64,000 nt of DNA from Variovorax sp. PAMC 28711 (GTDB lineage Bacteria; Pseudomonadota; Gammaproteobacteria; Burkholderiales; Burkholderiaceae_C): the NCBI RefSeq assembly GCF_001577265.1, contig NZ_CP014517.1, positions 983,001 to 1,047,000 of the forward strand. Direction: 5' to 3'. Positions 1-8,809 of this stretch are shown one piece after another. Each line of letters starts with the position of its first letter. The first letter of the stretch is position 1. Under the pieces are notes generated by a model. It had not been told where the DNA came from, made no database searches, and saw only the letters and a program-made list of their open reading frames with translations. The position numbers and the translations under genes are program-made.

Positions 1-26
1 GGTCCGGCTTTTTGTCTGCGCAGCCC

Positions 27-782
27 ATGGACGACGGCGACCTGCTGCGCTATTCCCGGCACATCCTGCTGGAAGAATTCGGCATCGACGGGCAGGAGCG
101 GGTCAGCGCGGCCCGCGTGCTCGTAGTCGGCGTCGGCGGTCTCGGCTCGCCAGTGGCGCTGTACCTGGCCGCCGCCGGTGTCGGCCACCTCACGCTGGTG
201 GACGACGACGAGGTCGATCTCACCAACCTGCACCGGCAAATCGCGCACACGACGGCGCGCGTCGGCCAACTCAAAGTCGATTCCGCAGCTATCGCGATGC
301 GCGATATCAACCCCGATGTCACCGTCGAGCCGATCCGTCTCCGGCTGGACGGTACGCGGCTTCAGGAACTGGTCGCGGGCGTGGATCTGGTGATCGATTG
401 CTGCGACAACTTCGCCACGCGCCAAGCCGTCAATCGCGCCTGCGTGGCGCATCGCAAGCCGCTGGTCGCGGGCGCGGCGATACGCTTCGACGGCCAGCTC
501 AGTGTGTACGACACCCGCGACGCCGATTCACCTTGCTATGCCTGCGTGTTCCCGCCCAACGCCGTCTTCGAAGAAACGCGTTGTGCGGTGATGGGCGTTT
601 TCGCGCCCGTGGTCGGCACCATCGGCACGCTGCAGGCTCACGAGTCGCTCAAGCTGCTCTCGGGGATTTCACCATCGCTCATCGGAACGTTGCTGATGTT
701 CGATGGTCGACACACGCGCTTCGAGCGCGTGCACATCGCGCGCGATCCGCAGTGCCCTGTGTGCAGTCGTCGCGACGACTGA
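27..782 (+). CDS. moeB: MoeB/ThiF-family sulfur-carrier adenylyltransferase
   Basis: Predicted cytoplasmic E1-like enzyme of 251 residues that adenylates the C-terminal glycine of a ubiquitin-fold sulfur carrier (MoaD for molybdopterin, possibly ThiS). Visible features are the nucleotide-binding GVGGLG loop at residues 35-40, the following DDDEVDLTNLHRQ segment typical of the family, and two zinc-binding CxxC pairs (C170/C173 and C243/C246). Length matches MoeB/ThiF/HesA proteins. I start at ATG 27, which gives the usual MDDxxLLRYSRHILL opening; an in-frame TTG at 12 is possible and the frame is near the window edge. The gene meets the AsmA gene tail to tail. MoeB versus ThiF cannot be separated from sequence alone because no moa or thi neighbour is in view. 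Confidence 0.85.
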   Translation: MDDGDLLRYSRHILLEEFGIDGQERVSAARVLVVGVGGLGSPVALYLAAAGVGHLTLVDDDEVDLTNLHRQIAHTTARVGQLKVDSAAIAMRDINPDVTVEPIRLRLDGTRLQELVAGVDLVIDCCDNFATRQAVNRACVAHRKPLVAGAAIRFDGQLSVYDTRDADSPCYACVFPPNAVFEETRCAVMGVFAPVVGTIGTLQAHESLKLLSGISPSLIGTLLMFDGRHTRFERVHIARDPQCPVCSRRDD

Positions 783-2825
783 CTACCTCGTGACCGGCTG
801 CTTGGCCGTTTTCGCCTTGGCTGCACCGACGGCCGCGGCACCGGCGCTGGGCTTCTCTGCCTGCGCCAGCACATCGCGGCAGTCGGCATCCTGACCCGGG
901 CCGGTTTCGATGGTCGCGGCCAATGCGAGCAGCGGATTGATGGCGCTCAGTGCCAACGCCGCCAGGCCGCGTGTGGCGAGCGGGGCCACTTCGACGCCGG
1001 CCGACGGCGACCCGAATGTGCCACGCACGAGGAGTGGCGTGCGCAAGGACAGGATGCTCACGTCCTTGGGCTGCGCACGGATCACGAAGTCGAGTGTCTC
1101 GTTCGCCAGATTCGCGTTGCCCGTGGCATTGAACACCGTGTCCGTGGTGTCGAACACCACGCTGCGCCCCGTCATCAGTCCCTTGTTCACATCGAAGGCC
1201 ACGGCGCCGCAGCGCAAGACCACGTTGTGGTCCCCCTTCAAGAGAAACTTGATGACCTCGCCGCCGTCGAGCCCGAGGAACTCGAGCAGCAGGTTGCTGA
1301 ATTCGCCGCGGCCCGTCATGGCCGCGACATCCCCGGAAGACGTTGCCAGCCAGCTCGCGACCGAATTGCCGCGACCGGAAAGATTCACGCGCCCGTCCAG
1401 CTTGCCGAAGCTGGTCTTGAGGGTTTCGACCTTCGGAATGAGTCGGTTCAACTGCATCGCACGCACGGTGAGCGATGCGCGAATGTCCGCGGGATTGCTC
1501 GCCGCATCGATGCGAATCGCGCCGGCAACCTTGCCACTCGCAATCCCGAGGTCGAGCGGATCGAGCGTCAGCACGCTGTCCTTCAGCACCACGTGCACGC
1601 TGCCCCGGTCGAGTGGCAGCTCGCGCACGTTGGTGATGCGATCGGCAACGTAGGTCACGTCGGCGTTCATGGCGCGCAGACGCTCGAAGTCGAGCGTCGC
1701 GGTCGGCAACACCTTGGTACCCGGGTCGCGCTTCGCCTTCTTGACCTGGGTGATGGTCGGCGGCGGTGCCACGCCCTCCACCGCATTGGCCGAGCGGGCC
1801 GTGGGCGGCAGGCCGATCAACGGACCCAGGTCGTCCATGTCCATCACGCGCGAGCGCAGGCTGCCCGAGAGAAACGGGACTTTCTGGCCCTGGTCGAACT
1901 TCATGTCGCCGCCGATGTCCGACAGACCCAGCTTGCCTTTCAGGCCTGCCACTTCCCACACCGTGGATTTCTTGCGCAGTTCGCCGCTCAGGGCATAGGG
2001 CGATGTTTGTGGCAGCGCGATGCCCAGCAACGGAAACAGGTCGCCAAGGTTCTGGCCTTTCAAGCTGAACTTGGCATCGACGCCGTCGAGCGTCGAGAGT
2101 TCGGCGACGCTGCCGGCCGCGGTCAATTTCGTGTTGCCGGCGGTCGCGTTGATTTCAAGCGGGAACGGCGGTTGGCCCTCGGCGTTGATCTGCAGCACAT
2201 TGCCGGCGCGCCCGTCGGCGGCCAGCGGCTGCTTCTGGTATTTGCCCTTGATCTTGTAGCTGAGCGGCATGTCGCCGCGTGCCGTGTCGAACGTCAGGTC
2301 GGCATGCAAGTCGATGCCCAGAGAACTCGCCAGGAAGTCGATGGCCCCGTTGTCGATTTGCACCGAGCCGATTGTCGGCACCGTGCCGGCGTCCGAGGAA
2401 TCCTTGCCGAGTGCCCAGGTGCGGCGGCCATCGCCCTCCATCTGCAAGCCGACGATCGGTGACACCAGCGCGATGCGCGGAATCACGATCTTGCTGGTGA
2501 GCAATGGCCAGAGACGAATATCGAACTCGGCCCGCTCGGCTTTCACCAGGTAGGGGTCGCGCGCCCAGGACGGATTGGCGAACTCGATGCCGTCGAGCTT
2601 GACGGTGGCGGTCCGCAGGCCCAGACCGACATCGAGCCGGCGGGTGATTTCAAACTTTCGCCCGGTCTTTTCGCTGACGTAGCGATTGATCGGCTCGCGC
2701 AGGACGTCCCACGGGAAGAGAACGACGACGAGAACCAGCACCACGAGCATCGCGGCGAGTGCGATGCCCAACTTCGTCCATAGAGAACGGCGTCTGGTCG
2801 TTGTGACTGAGGGGCGACTGATCAT
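783..2825 (-). CDS. AsmA family protein
   Basis: Inner-membrane-anchored protein of 680 residues with a large periplasmic part. A short basic N-terminus is followed by one strongly hydrophobic segment (about residues 15-40) and then a long beta-rich AsmA body. The C-terminal part (about residues 430-620) has repeated patterns such as SGRGNSVASWLATSSGDVA, typical of the AsmA C-terminal domain. AsmA-like proteins are thought to affect outer membrane assembly or bridge lipid transport across the periplasm; the substrate of this one is unknown. I chose ATG 2825 (MISRPSV) rather than an upstream in-frame start because the upstream extension is low-quality sequence and the membrane anchor follows directly. 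It is transcribed away from the receiver-only regulator at 3023. Confidence 0.85.
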   Translation of the reverse strand: MISRPSVTTTRRRSLWTKLGIALAAMLVVLVLVVVLFPWDVLREPINRYVSEKTGRKFEITRRLDVGLGLRTATVKLDGIEFANPSWARDPYLVKAERAEFDIRLWPLLTSKIVIPRIALVSPIVGLQMEGDGRRTWALGKDSSDAGTVPTIGSVQIDNGAIDFLASSLGIDLHADLTFDTARGDMPLSYKIKGKYQKQPLAADGRAGNVLQINAEGQPPFPLEINATAGNTKLTAAGSVAELSTLDGVDAKFSLKGQNLGDLFPLLGIALPQTSPYALSGELRKKSTVWEVAGLKGKLGLSDIGGDMKFDQGQKVPFLSGSLRSRVMDMDDLGPLIGLPPTARSANAVEGVAPPPTITQVKKAKRDPGTKVLPTATLDFERLRAMNADVTYVADRITNVRELPLDRGSVHVVLKDSVLTLDPLDLGIASGKVAGAIRIDAASNPADIRASLTVRAMQLNRLIPKVETLKTSFGKLDGRVNLSGRGNSVASWLATSSGDVAAMTGRGEFSNLLLEFLGLDGGEVIKFLLKGDHNVVLRCGAVAFDVNKGLMTGRSVVFDTTDTVFNATGNANLANETLDFVIRAQPKDVSILSLRTPLLVRGTFGSPSAGVEVAPLATRGLAALALSAINPLLALAATIETGPGQDADCRDVLAQAEKPSAGAAAVGAAKAKTAKQPVTR

Positions 2826-3022
2826 GCGAAAGGTTAGTGCAACGCGACAGGTTGCGGAGGTCGGCAGCCGGGCGCTGTCTGCGTGGGGCAAGGCCTACGC
2901 CCGAGGCGCGTGGGAGCACGCCTACGACCGTTCGCCCGCGACGCTGGCAAACAAAATGCTGCATGCCCAATAGCATCGCTCCGACGCCGAAGAGTTCGGC
3001 GGCAGGGAGCTGCAGTTTTTCT

Positions 3023-3427
3023 ATGGATGCCAGATTGAAGACTTTCATCGTCGAGGACAACCTCACGATCCGCGAAAACCTGGTCGGGACATTGGAAGAA
3101 CTCACCCGCATTTCAGCCATCGGCCATGCAGAAACCGAAGATGACGCTCGCACCTGGTTCGCGAAAAACCCCGACGGATGGGAACTCGCGATCGTCGACC
3201 TGTTCCTGCGACAAGGCAGCGGGCTGGGCGTGGTGCAGGCACTGTCTTCGCGGAAGCCGGCGCAAAAAGTGGTGGTGCTGACCAACTACGCCACGCCCGA
3301 CATCCGCAAACGCTGCGCGCGACTGGGCGCAGACGTGGTGTTCGACAAGTCCAACGAGATCGAAGGCCTTGTCGACTACTGCCTCGCGCTGGTCGCCGCC
3401 CAGCAAGCGCGTTTGTTCAATCGATGA
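3023..3427 (+). CDS. Stand-alone response regulator receiver protein
   Basis: Single-domain CheY-like receiver of 134 residues without an output domain. The acidic pair is E11/D12, the phospho-acceptor is D59 in the VDLFL strand, the conserved Thr lies in VVVLTNYA and the Lys in VFDKS. Start ATG 3023 puts the first beta strand (KTFIVEDN) at the usual place; an upstream extension in frame is not protein-like. Its last 11 bases overlap the end of the convergent LuxR-type regulator gene. A histidine kinase lies 0.7 kb downstream, so it may relay or compete for phosphoryl groups in that pathway; that role is inference. Confidence 0.88.
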   Translation: MDARLKTFIVEDNLTIRENLVGTLEELTRISAIGHAETEDDARTWFAKNPDGWELAIVDLFLRQGSGLGVVQALSSRKPAQKVVVLTNYATPDIRKRCARLGADVVFDKSNEIEGLVDYCLALVAAQQARLFNR

Positions 3428-4049
3428 GCTTGTTCTTCAGTGCGTAGTACGTGAGGTCGCTGTTGGACGACAGATTCATTTTTTCCATCAGGCGGGTCCG
3501 ATAGGTGCTCACCGTCTTCACCGACAACGACAGCGTCTTGGCGATGTCGCCGGCCGTCTCGCCCTTGGCAAGCTTCAAGAACACCTGGAACTCGCGCTCG
3601 GACAGTTGCTCGTGCGGGGCGGCGTCGTCCTTGCGGTCGAGCTGGCGCGCGAGCAGTTCGGCCACAGCCGGCGTGATGTATCGGCGCCCAAGCGAGACCG
3701 TGCGGATCGCATTGACGATCTCGATCGGATCGCATTCCTTGTTGAGATAGCCGCTGGCGCCCTGACGGATGAGATTCATCGCGTAATGCTCTTCCGGGTA
3801 GCCGCTCAAAATCAGGATGCCGACATCGGGTGCCTTGGCCCGAATCATCGCAAGGGCATCGATGCCGCTTTGCCCTGGCATGGAGAGATCCATCACGAGC
3901 ACATCGAGCTCAGTGGTCCGCACGAGCTCGATCGCTTCGCGACCGCTGGCCGCTTCGCCGGCCACCCGCAAATCGACATGCTCCGAGAAGAACTGGCGCA
4001 AACCCGAGCGCACGATGGCGTGGTCGTCCACAATCCCGATCTTGATCAT
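3417..4049 (-). CDS. NarL/FixJ-type response regulator (receiver + LuxR HTH)
   Basis: DNA-binding response regulator of 210 residues. The N-terminal receiver has D8/D9, phospho-acceptor D54 (VLVMDLSMPG) and the conserved Lys in GYLNKE. The C-terminal helix-turn-helix (about residues 143-205) contains LSEREFQVFLKLAKGETAGD and SVKTVSTYRTRLMEKM, characteristic of the LuxR/NarL/GerE fold. Start ATG 4049 was taken because the receiver begins immediately (MIKIGIVDDH). It is divergent from the histidine kinase that starts at 4157, leaving 107 bases that should hold promoters for both. HisKA_3 kinases normally pair with NarL-type regulators, so this is the likely cognate partner. Target genes are unknown. 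Confidence 0.92.
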   Translation of the reverse strand: MIKIGIVDDHAIVRSGLRQFFSEHVDLRVAGEAASGREAIELVRTTELDVLVMDLSMPGQSGIDALAMIRAKAPDVGILILSGYPEEHYAMNLIRQGASGYLNKECDPIEIVNAIRTVSLGRRYITPAVAELLARQLDRKDDAAPHEQLSEREFQVFLKLAKGETAGDIAKTLSLSVKTVSTYRTRLMEKMNLSSNSDLTYYALKNKLID

Positions 4050-4156
4050 CTTGTACTTTCTTGCTGAGAGCGCGGCGCCCATGCGCCCCGCGTGTCGAAC
4101 CCTGTTCAGCACCAATTATTGACGAAATCAACCCCGGATCACTCCGTACAGAACCC

Positions 4157-5497
4157 ATGCGTTGGTCAGCTTTCCCGAAGATGGCGTTGAGTCTTACACT
4201 CGCAACCCTTGCCGCCTGCGTGCTGGTCGGCATCAATGAAGTCGGCTTCCGACAGTCGAACAAGGCGCTGTTCGAAATCGGCGAGGCGGAGCAGGTGCGA
4301 CTGGTTCTCAACCAACTCCTGCAAACCGTCCTGGACGCCGAGACCGGGCAGCGCGGCTATCTGCTGACCGGCGAAGCGCGCTACCGCGAACCGTACGACG
4401 CCGCAGTCAAAAAAATCGACGGCCAACTACAGGCGTTGCAGCGCCTTTACCGCGACCAGCCCGCACAGTCGGAGCGCATGATCGGCCTCGTTGGCCACGT
4501 GACGCGCAAGCTAGGCGAGATGGACACGAGCGTGCGGCTCCGCACCACCGGCGCCGACGAGGCATGGAAGTTCGTCATGACCACCGATGTCGGGCGCGAG
4601 GAAATGGAAGCCATCCGCACCGAGACCGGCGCGTTGATCGAGACGAGCAACGCGGCATTGGAACGCAGCCAGATGCAGATCGGCAGCTCGCTGCAAACCG
4701 CGCGCATCGGCATTTCGGTGACTGCCCTGGCCGCGCTGCTTGCCTTCTATCTTTATCTGCGGCAGACGCACGCGCTGCGCATCGTCGGCGAGCGCCAACA
4801 GGAAACGCTCCAGCGGGAGCGCAACGCGCTTGAAGACGAGGTCACGGAGCGCACCACGACCCTCGCCGAGCTCGCCACGCATTTGCAGAACGTGCGTGAA
4901 ACCGAACGCGGTTTTCTCGCACGCGAACTGCACGACGAACTGGGGTCGTTGCTCACCGCGGCCAAGCTCGACGTGGCGCGCCTCAAGTCGAGGCTGGCCG
5001 ACTCGCCGGACGCGATTCAGCGGCTCCAGCACCTGACCGAACTGCTCAACAGCGGCATCGCTCTGAAGCGCCGGATCATCGAAGACTTGCGGCCTTCGTC
5101 ACTCTCGAATCTCGGACTCATCGCGTCCCTTGAAATTCTCGGTCGCGAATTTGCGGAACGCTCCGGCATCGGGGTCGAGATGGCGCTGGAGCCGGTGAAG
5201 CTGGACGAGGCGAACCAACTCACGGTCTACCGCATGATTCAAGAAGGCCTGACCAACGTCGGCAAATATGCCGAAGCGACAGAGGCGACGATCGTCCTGA
5301 AGAACTACGAGAACCATGTGATCGCCGAACTAGGCGACAACGGCAAGGGATTCGACACGCGCATTCCGCGACCGTCGACACACGGATTGGCGGGCATGCG
5401 CCATCGTGTGGAGGCCGCGCGCGGCAAGCTCATCGTGACCTCGCAGCCGGGCCAGGGCACGAAACTCAGCGCCATGCTTCCCGCCAAGCTGAACTGA
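4157..5497 (+). CDS. CHASE3-type membrane histidine kinase (HisKA_3/HATPase)
   Basis: Sensor kinase of 446 residues. An N-terminal membrane segment (about 8-29) and a second one (about 184-203) flank a helical extracytoplasmic region with the LDAETGQRGYLLTGE signature of CHASE3 sensory domains. After a coiled-coil linker comes the HisKA_3 phosphoacceptor motif RELHDELGS with His259, then an ATPase domain with N-box Asn367 (EGLTNVGKYAEA) and G1 box GDNGKGFD. ATG 4157 (MRWSAFPKM) was chosen because the hydrophobic segment follows it. The divergent NarL-type regulator at 3417-4049 is the probable partner. CHASE3 ligands are poorly defined, so the stimulus cannot be named. Confidence 0.92.
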   Translation: MRWSAFPKMALSLTLATLAACVLVGINEVGFRQSNKALFEIGEAEQVRLVLNQLLQTVLDAETGQRGYLLTGEARYREPYDAAVKKIDGQLQALQRLYRDQPAQSERMIGLVGHVTRKLGEMDTSVRLRTTGADEAWKFVMTTDVGREEMEAIRTETGALIETSNAALERSQMQIGSSLQTARIGISVTALAALLAFYLYLRQTHALRIVGERQQETLQRERNALEDEVTERTTTLAELATHLQNVRETERGFLARELHDELGSLLTAAKLDVARLKSRLADSPDAIQRLQHLTELLNSGIALKRRIIEDLRPSSLSNLGLIASLEILGREFAERSGIGVEMALEPVKLDEANQLTVYRMIQEGLTNVGKYAEATEATIVLKNYENHVIAELGDNGKGFDTRIPRPSTHGLAGMRHRVEAARGKLIVTSQPGQGTKLSAMLPAKLN

Positions 5498-5708
5498 TCC
5501 CAGGCGATTCGCCGATCTCCTACGCCTCGCGCCCGCGGCTGCTGACAGGTGTTTTACGGCGGTGGCGCTAAGCTGATTTTCCGTTCGAGATCCCTTTGGC
5601 GATCTTTGCCGTTCTGGCATTTGCCAGCTTCATGGCAGGCTTGCGGCGACGCGGTAAGCACCGCTACCATGAGCCTGCTGTCATCACAATCAACTTGAAG
5701 GAACCCCA

Positions 5709-6083
5709 ATGAACATGAGCACAAAATCCTCCTCGCAACTTGCAGACGACGCACGTCAGACCGCCAGCGACGCGATCGATTCAACGCGCGCCTACGCGCA
5801 GAACGCCGTGAATGCAGCGGGCGAAAAGGTTCGTGATTTCAAGCGTGATGCAGAGCCGACCGTCGAGCAGATTGCAGCGCGCGTGCAGCAGGCCGTGCAG
5901 CGCGGTCTGGATGCTGCGTCAACCACGAGCGCACGCGCACAGCGCCGAATCGAAGCGGCTGCCGACGTCACCGGCAAGTACATTTCGGGCCAGCCAATGC
6001 GCTCGGTCCTGGTGGCTGCAGCCGCCGGTGCGGCGATCGCAGCGCTGATCGCGCTGGCAAGCCGCCGTCGCGACGAGTACTGA
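5709..6083 (+). CDS. DUF883 (ElaB/YqjD-like) membrane-anchored protein
   Basis: Protein of 124 residues with a long charged, Ala-rich amphipathic helical region (residues 5-90) and one C-terminal hydrophobic segment (about 98-116) ending in RRRDEY. This is the DUF883/ElaB-YqjD architecture. In E. coli, YqjD and ElaB are C-tail-anchored inner-membrane, ribosome-associated proteins induced in stationary phase. A good ribosome-binding site (aaggaa) precedes the ATG. A bidirectional hairpin terminator follows at 6110-6136. The convergent BON lipoprotein and the CsbD gene next to it are also stress-type proteins. Confidence 0.85.
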   Translation: MNMSTKSSSQLADDARQTASDAIDSTRAYAQNAVNAAGEKVRDFKRDAEPTVEQIAARVQQAVQRGLDAASTTSARAQRRIEAAADVTGKYISGQPMRSVLVAAAAGAAIAALIALASRRRDEY

Positions 6084-6109
6084 TCGCGACGTCGTCCAAG
6101 AGGTCCACT

Positions 6110-6136
6110 AAAAAGCCCCGCGTTGCGGGGCTTTTT
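6110..6136. terminator. Bidirectional intrinsic terminator
   Basis: Perfect 12-bp stem (AAAAAGCCCCGC / GCGGGGCTTTTT) with a GTT loop, giving a U-run on both strands. It lies between the convergent DUF883 gene and the BON lipoprotein gene and should end transcription from both sides. Confidence 0.93.
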
Positions 6137-6169
6137 GCTGGGCCTTATTAGGGGCCTCGCCGAAATCAA

Positions 6170-6688
6170 TTACATCTTCACGTCGAGTTGGTTGTCGACA
6201 GAGGTGACACCGTTCACCGCCTTCGCGATCTCGGTGGCGCGAAGCTTGGCGGCACTGCTCGGCGCCGGGCCCTTCAGCATCACGGCACCACCCTTGGTGT
6301 CGACATCGATCTTGATCGCGCTCAGGTCGGCATCCTTGGCGAGGCCTGCTGACACTGCAGCCGTGATGGAGGCATCGTCTACCGTCACAGAGATCGATGC
6401 GCCCGCATTCCTCGCGGCTTCCCCGGCGTCGGCCGCGCCCTGCTTGGCGGACGCTTCGCCCGACGCAGAGGAACTCTCGACCTTGGCCTTGGCTTCAGCC
6501 AGTGCGTCCTTGGTCTTCGCCGCTGCCGTGTCGGCCGCCTGCTCTGTTTTCGCAAGCCCCGCATCAACCTTCTCGCCGACCGTGCGGTTGTCGCTCTTGT
6601 CGCACGCTGCCAGTGTCACGGCACCGCATGCCAACACCGCGGCGAGCCACACGCGTGACTTTCCGGTGGTTTGTATCTTTACATTCAT
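6170..6688 (-). CDS. BON-domain lipoprotein
   Basis: Predicted exported lipoprotein of 172 residues. The signal peptide ends in a lipobox (LAAC, about residues 26-29). A long Ala/Lys/Glu-rich helical spacer (about 35-95) follows, then one BON domain (about 100-170) with the pattern ITAAVSAGLAKDADLSA. BON domains bind membranes or phospholipids and occur in OsmY-like and other envelope-stress proteins. A very strong ribosome-binding site (aaggagg) lies just before ATG 6688. The CsbD gene is 65 bases upstream on the same strand, so the two may be co-expressed. The exact role is unknown. Confidence 0.87.
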   Translation of the reverse strand: MNVKIQTTGKSRVWLAAVLACGAVTLAACDKSDNRTVGEKVDAGLAKTEQAADTAAAKTKDALAEAKAKVESSSASGEASAKQGAADAGEAARNAGASISVTVDDASITAAVSAGLAKDADLSAIKIDVDTKGGAVMLKGPAPSSAAKLRATEIAKAVNGVTSVDNQLDVKM

Positions 6689-6753
6689 TTTTCGCCTCCT
6701 TGATCGTTGTGCGGAATCTGCCGCGCCTGGCGCGGCGGATTCGCAAAGCTTGT

Positions 6754-6951
6754 TTACAGCTTGTCGGCGCCCGACTTAATGGCGTCCTTGGCCTTTTCCT
6801 TCGTGTCGCCGTAGGTGCTTTGCACCTTGCCCGATGCCTGGTCGGCGAGGCCTTCGCCCTGCAGCTTTTCGTTGCCCACCACCTTGCCGGCGACTTCCTT
6901 GATCTTGCCCTTGGCTTCGTCGACGCGGCCTGCTACTTGATCCTTGTTCAT
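6754..6951 (-). CDS. CsbD family stress-response protein
   Basis: Small hydrophilic protein of 65 residues beginning MNKDQVAGRVDEAKGKIKE and containing VVGNEKLQGEGLADQASGKVQ, a clear match to the CsbD family, which is usually under general stress control. The start ATG 6951 has a good upstream ribosome-binding site (ggaaggaaacgac). The frame stays open far upstream but the extension is not protein-like. The gene lies upstream of the BON lipoprotein in the same direction, forming with DUF883 a small stress-gene group. No biochemical activity is established for the family. Confidence 0.9.
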   Translation of the reverse strand: MNKDQVAGRVDEAKGKIKEVAGKVVGNEKLQGEGLADQASGKVQSTYGDTKEKAKDAIKSGADKL

Positions 6952-7069
6952 GTCGTTTCCTTCCGATGTGCGTTGCGTGATTCGGGTTCGAACCACTGCC
7001 GTTAATTTAGCCAAAGGGGCGCAAACGGCGACGCTGAAACCTCCCCGAATCCATGTAGGACAAGAAGGC

Positions 7070-7900
7070 TCAGGCGGTGACGATCCAGCCTTCCAGCGGG
7101 TCGATCGCGGCTGGCAATCCATAGCCGGCGCCCGGGCTGTCCGCGCGTGCCGCGGCCCATGCCGCCTGCACCAGGCAAAGTACGGCGTCGACGCGGTCGC
7201 CGCTTGCGTCTTCGATGAGATGCCGACGCTGGTCGGCATTCAGTGCGAGCGCCAAACCAAGGCGCGTGGCGCCCGCCTCGAGCGCCGCCACCAGGTCGAC
7301 GCGCGCGGCGAGGCGCTCGGCGGTCTGCTTCCTGCGGTCGTCGCTCTTGTAGCTGCGTCGGCCGATCATCTCGCGCGCCAGCAAGCCGGGATAGGCCTCC
7401 AGCGCGATCTTTTTTGAAGGTGCGCCCGGAGGCATGTGCAATCCGGGGAACGCGGCACCGGCGGCGATGAGCCGGGGCACGCCCGCGTGCAGCATGAAAG
7501 CCACCGGCGGATTGACCCATTTCATCGAAGGGCTGGCGCGCGCGGGCCCATCCGCAGCCCGGTGGGCGAACTTTCCTCCGACCGGGCGCGCGGCGCAGAA
7601 CGCCGCGAACGTCTCGCGAATCTCCGCCCGACTCAGGCTCGCGTAGTGCGCCATGAGAGCCGGCCACGCGAGCGGCCAGCCCAGTTGCGCGACCAGTTCG
7701 CGCGGGAGCCCGAACGGAAGATCGAAGCCGCCGACCCATGCCGGCGTCGCAGCGAGCCAATCGCTCCACGCCTGAAGCGACGCGAAAGGTTCGAGGCGAT
7801 GCAGCACGACACGGGGGCCGTCCGTCGCCCCGATGGCCACCACGATCGGTTTGCGCGCGGTGGGTGCGCTGGAAAAGTCGCAACCGAGCAGCAGGGCCAT
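7070..7900 (-). CDS. DUF429 domain-containing protein
   Basis: Protein of 276 residues of the DUF429 family, which has an RNase H-like nuclease fold by predicted structure but no firm function. Supporting features are the opening LLLGCDFSSAPTARKPIVVA, with a family-typical Asp in the first strand, FDLPFGLPRELV, and the late segment DASGDRVDAVLCLVQAAW, whose acidic residues could complete an active site. ATG 7900 was chosen because the upstream extension of the frame is low-complexity. It follows the EamA transporter by 11 bases, so the two are likely co-transcribed with the BLUF and folE genes upstream. Confidence 0.8.
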   Translation of the reverse strand: MALLLGCDFSSAPTARKPIVVAIGATDGPRVVLHRLEPFASLQAWSDWLAATPAWVGGFDLPFGLPRELVAQLGWPLAWPALMAHYASLSRAEIRETFAAFCAARPVGGKFAHRAADGPARASPSMKWVNPPVAFMLHAGVPRLIAAGAAFPGLHMPPGAPSKKIALEAYPGLLAREMIGRRSYKSDDRRKQTAERLAARVDLVAALEAGATRLGLALALNADQRRHLIEDASGDRVDAVLCLVQAAWAAARADSPGAGYGLPAAIDPLEGWIVTA

Positions 7901-7911
7901 GTCGCCGCCCG

Positions 7912-8793
7912 TCAGCCCAGCGCGAGCGCCACCACGCCGGCCGCAATGAAGAGCGCACCCAGCAAGCGAAGCAGCCGATCCCCTTCCCGCAGCAGATGTC
8001 CGCCGATCAGCGCGGCGAACAGCATCGACACTTCGCGCGCCGGCGCCACGTGCGAGATCGGGGCCTGCTTCACGGCGTAAAGCACCAGCACGTACGACAC
8101 CGGGCTGATCACGGCGATCAACAGCGCGTACTTCCATTGCTCCCGCCACATGCGTGCGGTGGTGGCGCGGTCACGCAGCGCGGCGGGCAGCAGCAAGCCG
8201 GTACGGATGAAATTGCCGAAATAGTCGAGCAAGATCGGCGACATGGCGAGGAACTTGACCGCATAACTGTCGGCCACGGTGTAGGCCGCGATGAAGGCGC
8301 CGGTGAGCACGCCGGAGCGCAGGCCCATGTGCACGCGCTCGCGCTGCGCCGGGTCTTCTGTCTTGCGCCAGAGGCCGGGACCGCCCGCCACGAGGAACAC
8401 GCCGAGCACCACGCCCACGATGCCGGCCATGCCGACGAGGCTGATGCGTTCGCCGAGGAACAGGATGGCGAAAGCCGAGGACAACAGCGGGCCCGAGCCG
8501 CGCGCCAGCGGGTACACGACAGTCAGGTCAGACTTGCGGTAGCCCTGCAGCAGGATCACCAGGTAGAAAACATGGAGCACGCCGCTCAGCGTGACGAAGC
8601 CCCATTCGATCGCACCCCACTGCGGCACCACGTCCCAGCCGAACCAGAGGCCGACCGGGGCCCACACGACCATGAGGAACACACCGCTCTGGAACGCGAA
8701 GCGGGCATCGCCGTTGGCCTTCTTGGCGGCGATGTTCCAGCTGGCGTGAATGAAGCCTGCGAGCAGGATCAACGCGAAGGCGGAAAGCGGCAC
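7912..8793 (-). CDS. EamA/DMT-family transporter
   Basis: Inner-membrane protein of 293 residues with about ten hydrophobic segments arranged as two repeated halves, typical of the drug/metabolite transporter (EamA) superfamily. Family-like features are the N-terminal AGFIHASWNIAAKKA, the mid-repeat YPLARGSGPLLSSAFAILFL with GERIS, and the C-terminal IGGHLLREGD. Such proteins export small metabolites or amino acids; the substrate cannot be inferred. It starts 17 bases after the BLUF gene stop and ends 11 bases before DUF429, consistent with a folE-BLUF-EamA-DUF429 transcription unit. Confidence 0.88.
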   Translation of the reverse strand: MPLSAFALILLAGFIHASWNIAAKKANGDARFAFQSGVFLMVVWAPVGLWFGWDVVPQWGAIEWGFVTLSGVLHVFYLVILLQGYRKSDLTVVYPLARGSGPLLSSAFAILFLGERISLVGMAGIVGVVLGVFLVAGGPGLWRKTEDPAQRERVHMGLRSGVLTGAFIAAYTVADSYAVKFLAMSPILLDYFGNFIRTGLLLPAALRDRATTARMWREQWKYALLIAVISPVSYVLVLYAVKQAPISHVAPAREVSMLFAALIGGHLLREGDRLLRLLGALFIAAGVVALALG

Positions 8794-8809
8794 CCCGCGA
8801 AACCGAAGC

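Noticed and set aside
2824..2973. Possible 49-codon gene divergent from the AsmA gene (MRKVSATRQVAEVGS...)
   Set aside because: Its ATG overlaps the AsmA start codon, no ribosome-binding site is visible, the composition is not convincing and an opposite-strand frame is equally open. Treated as non-coding.
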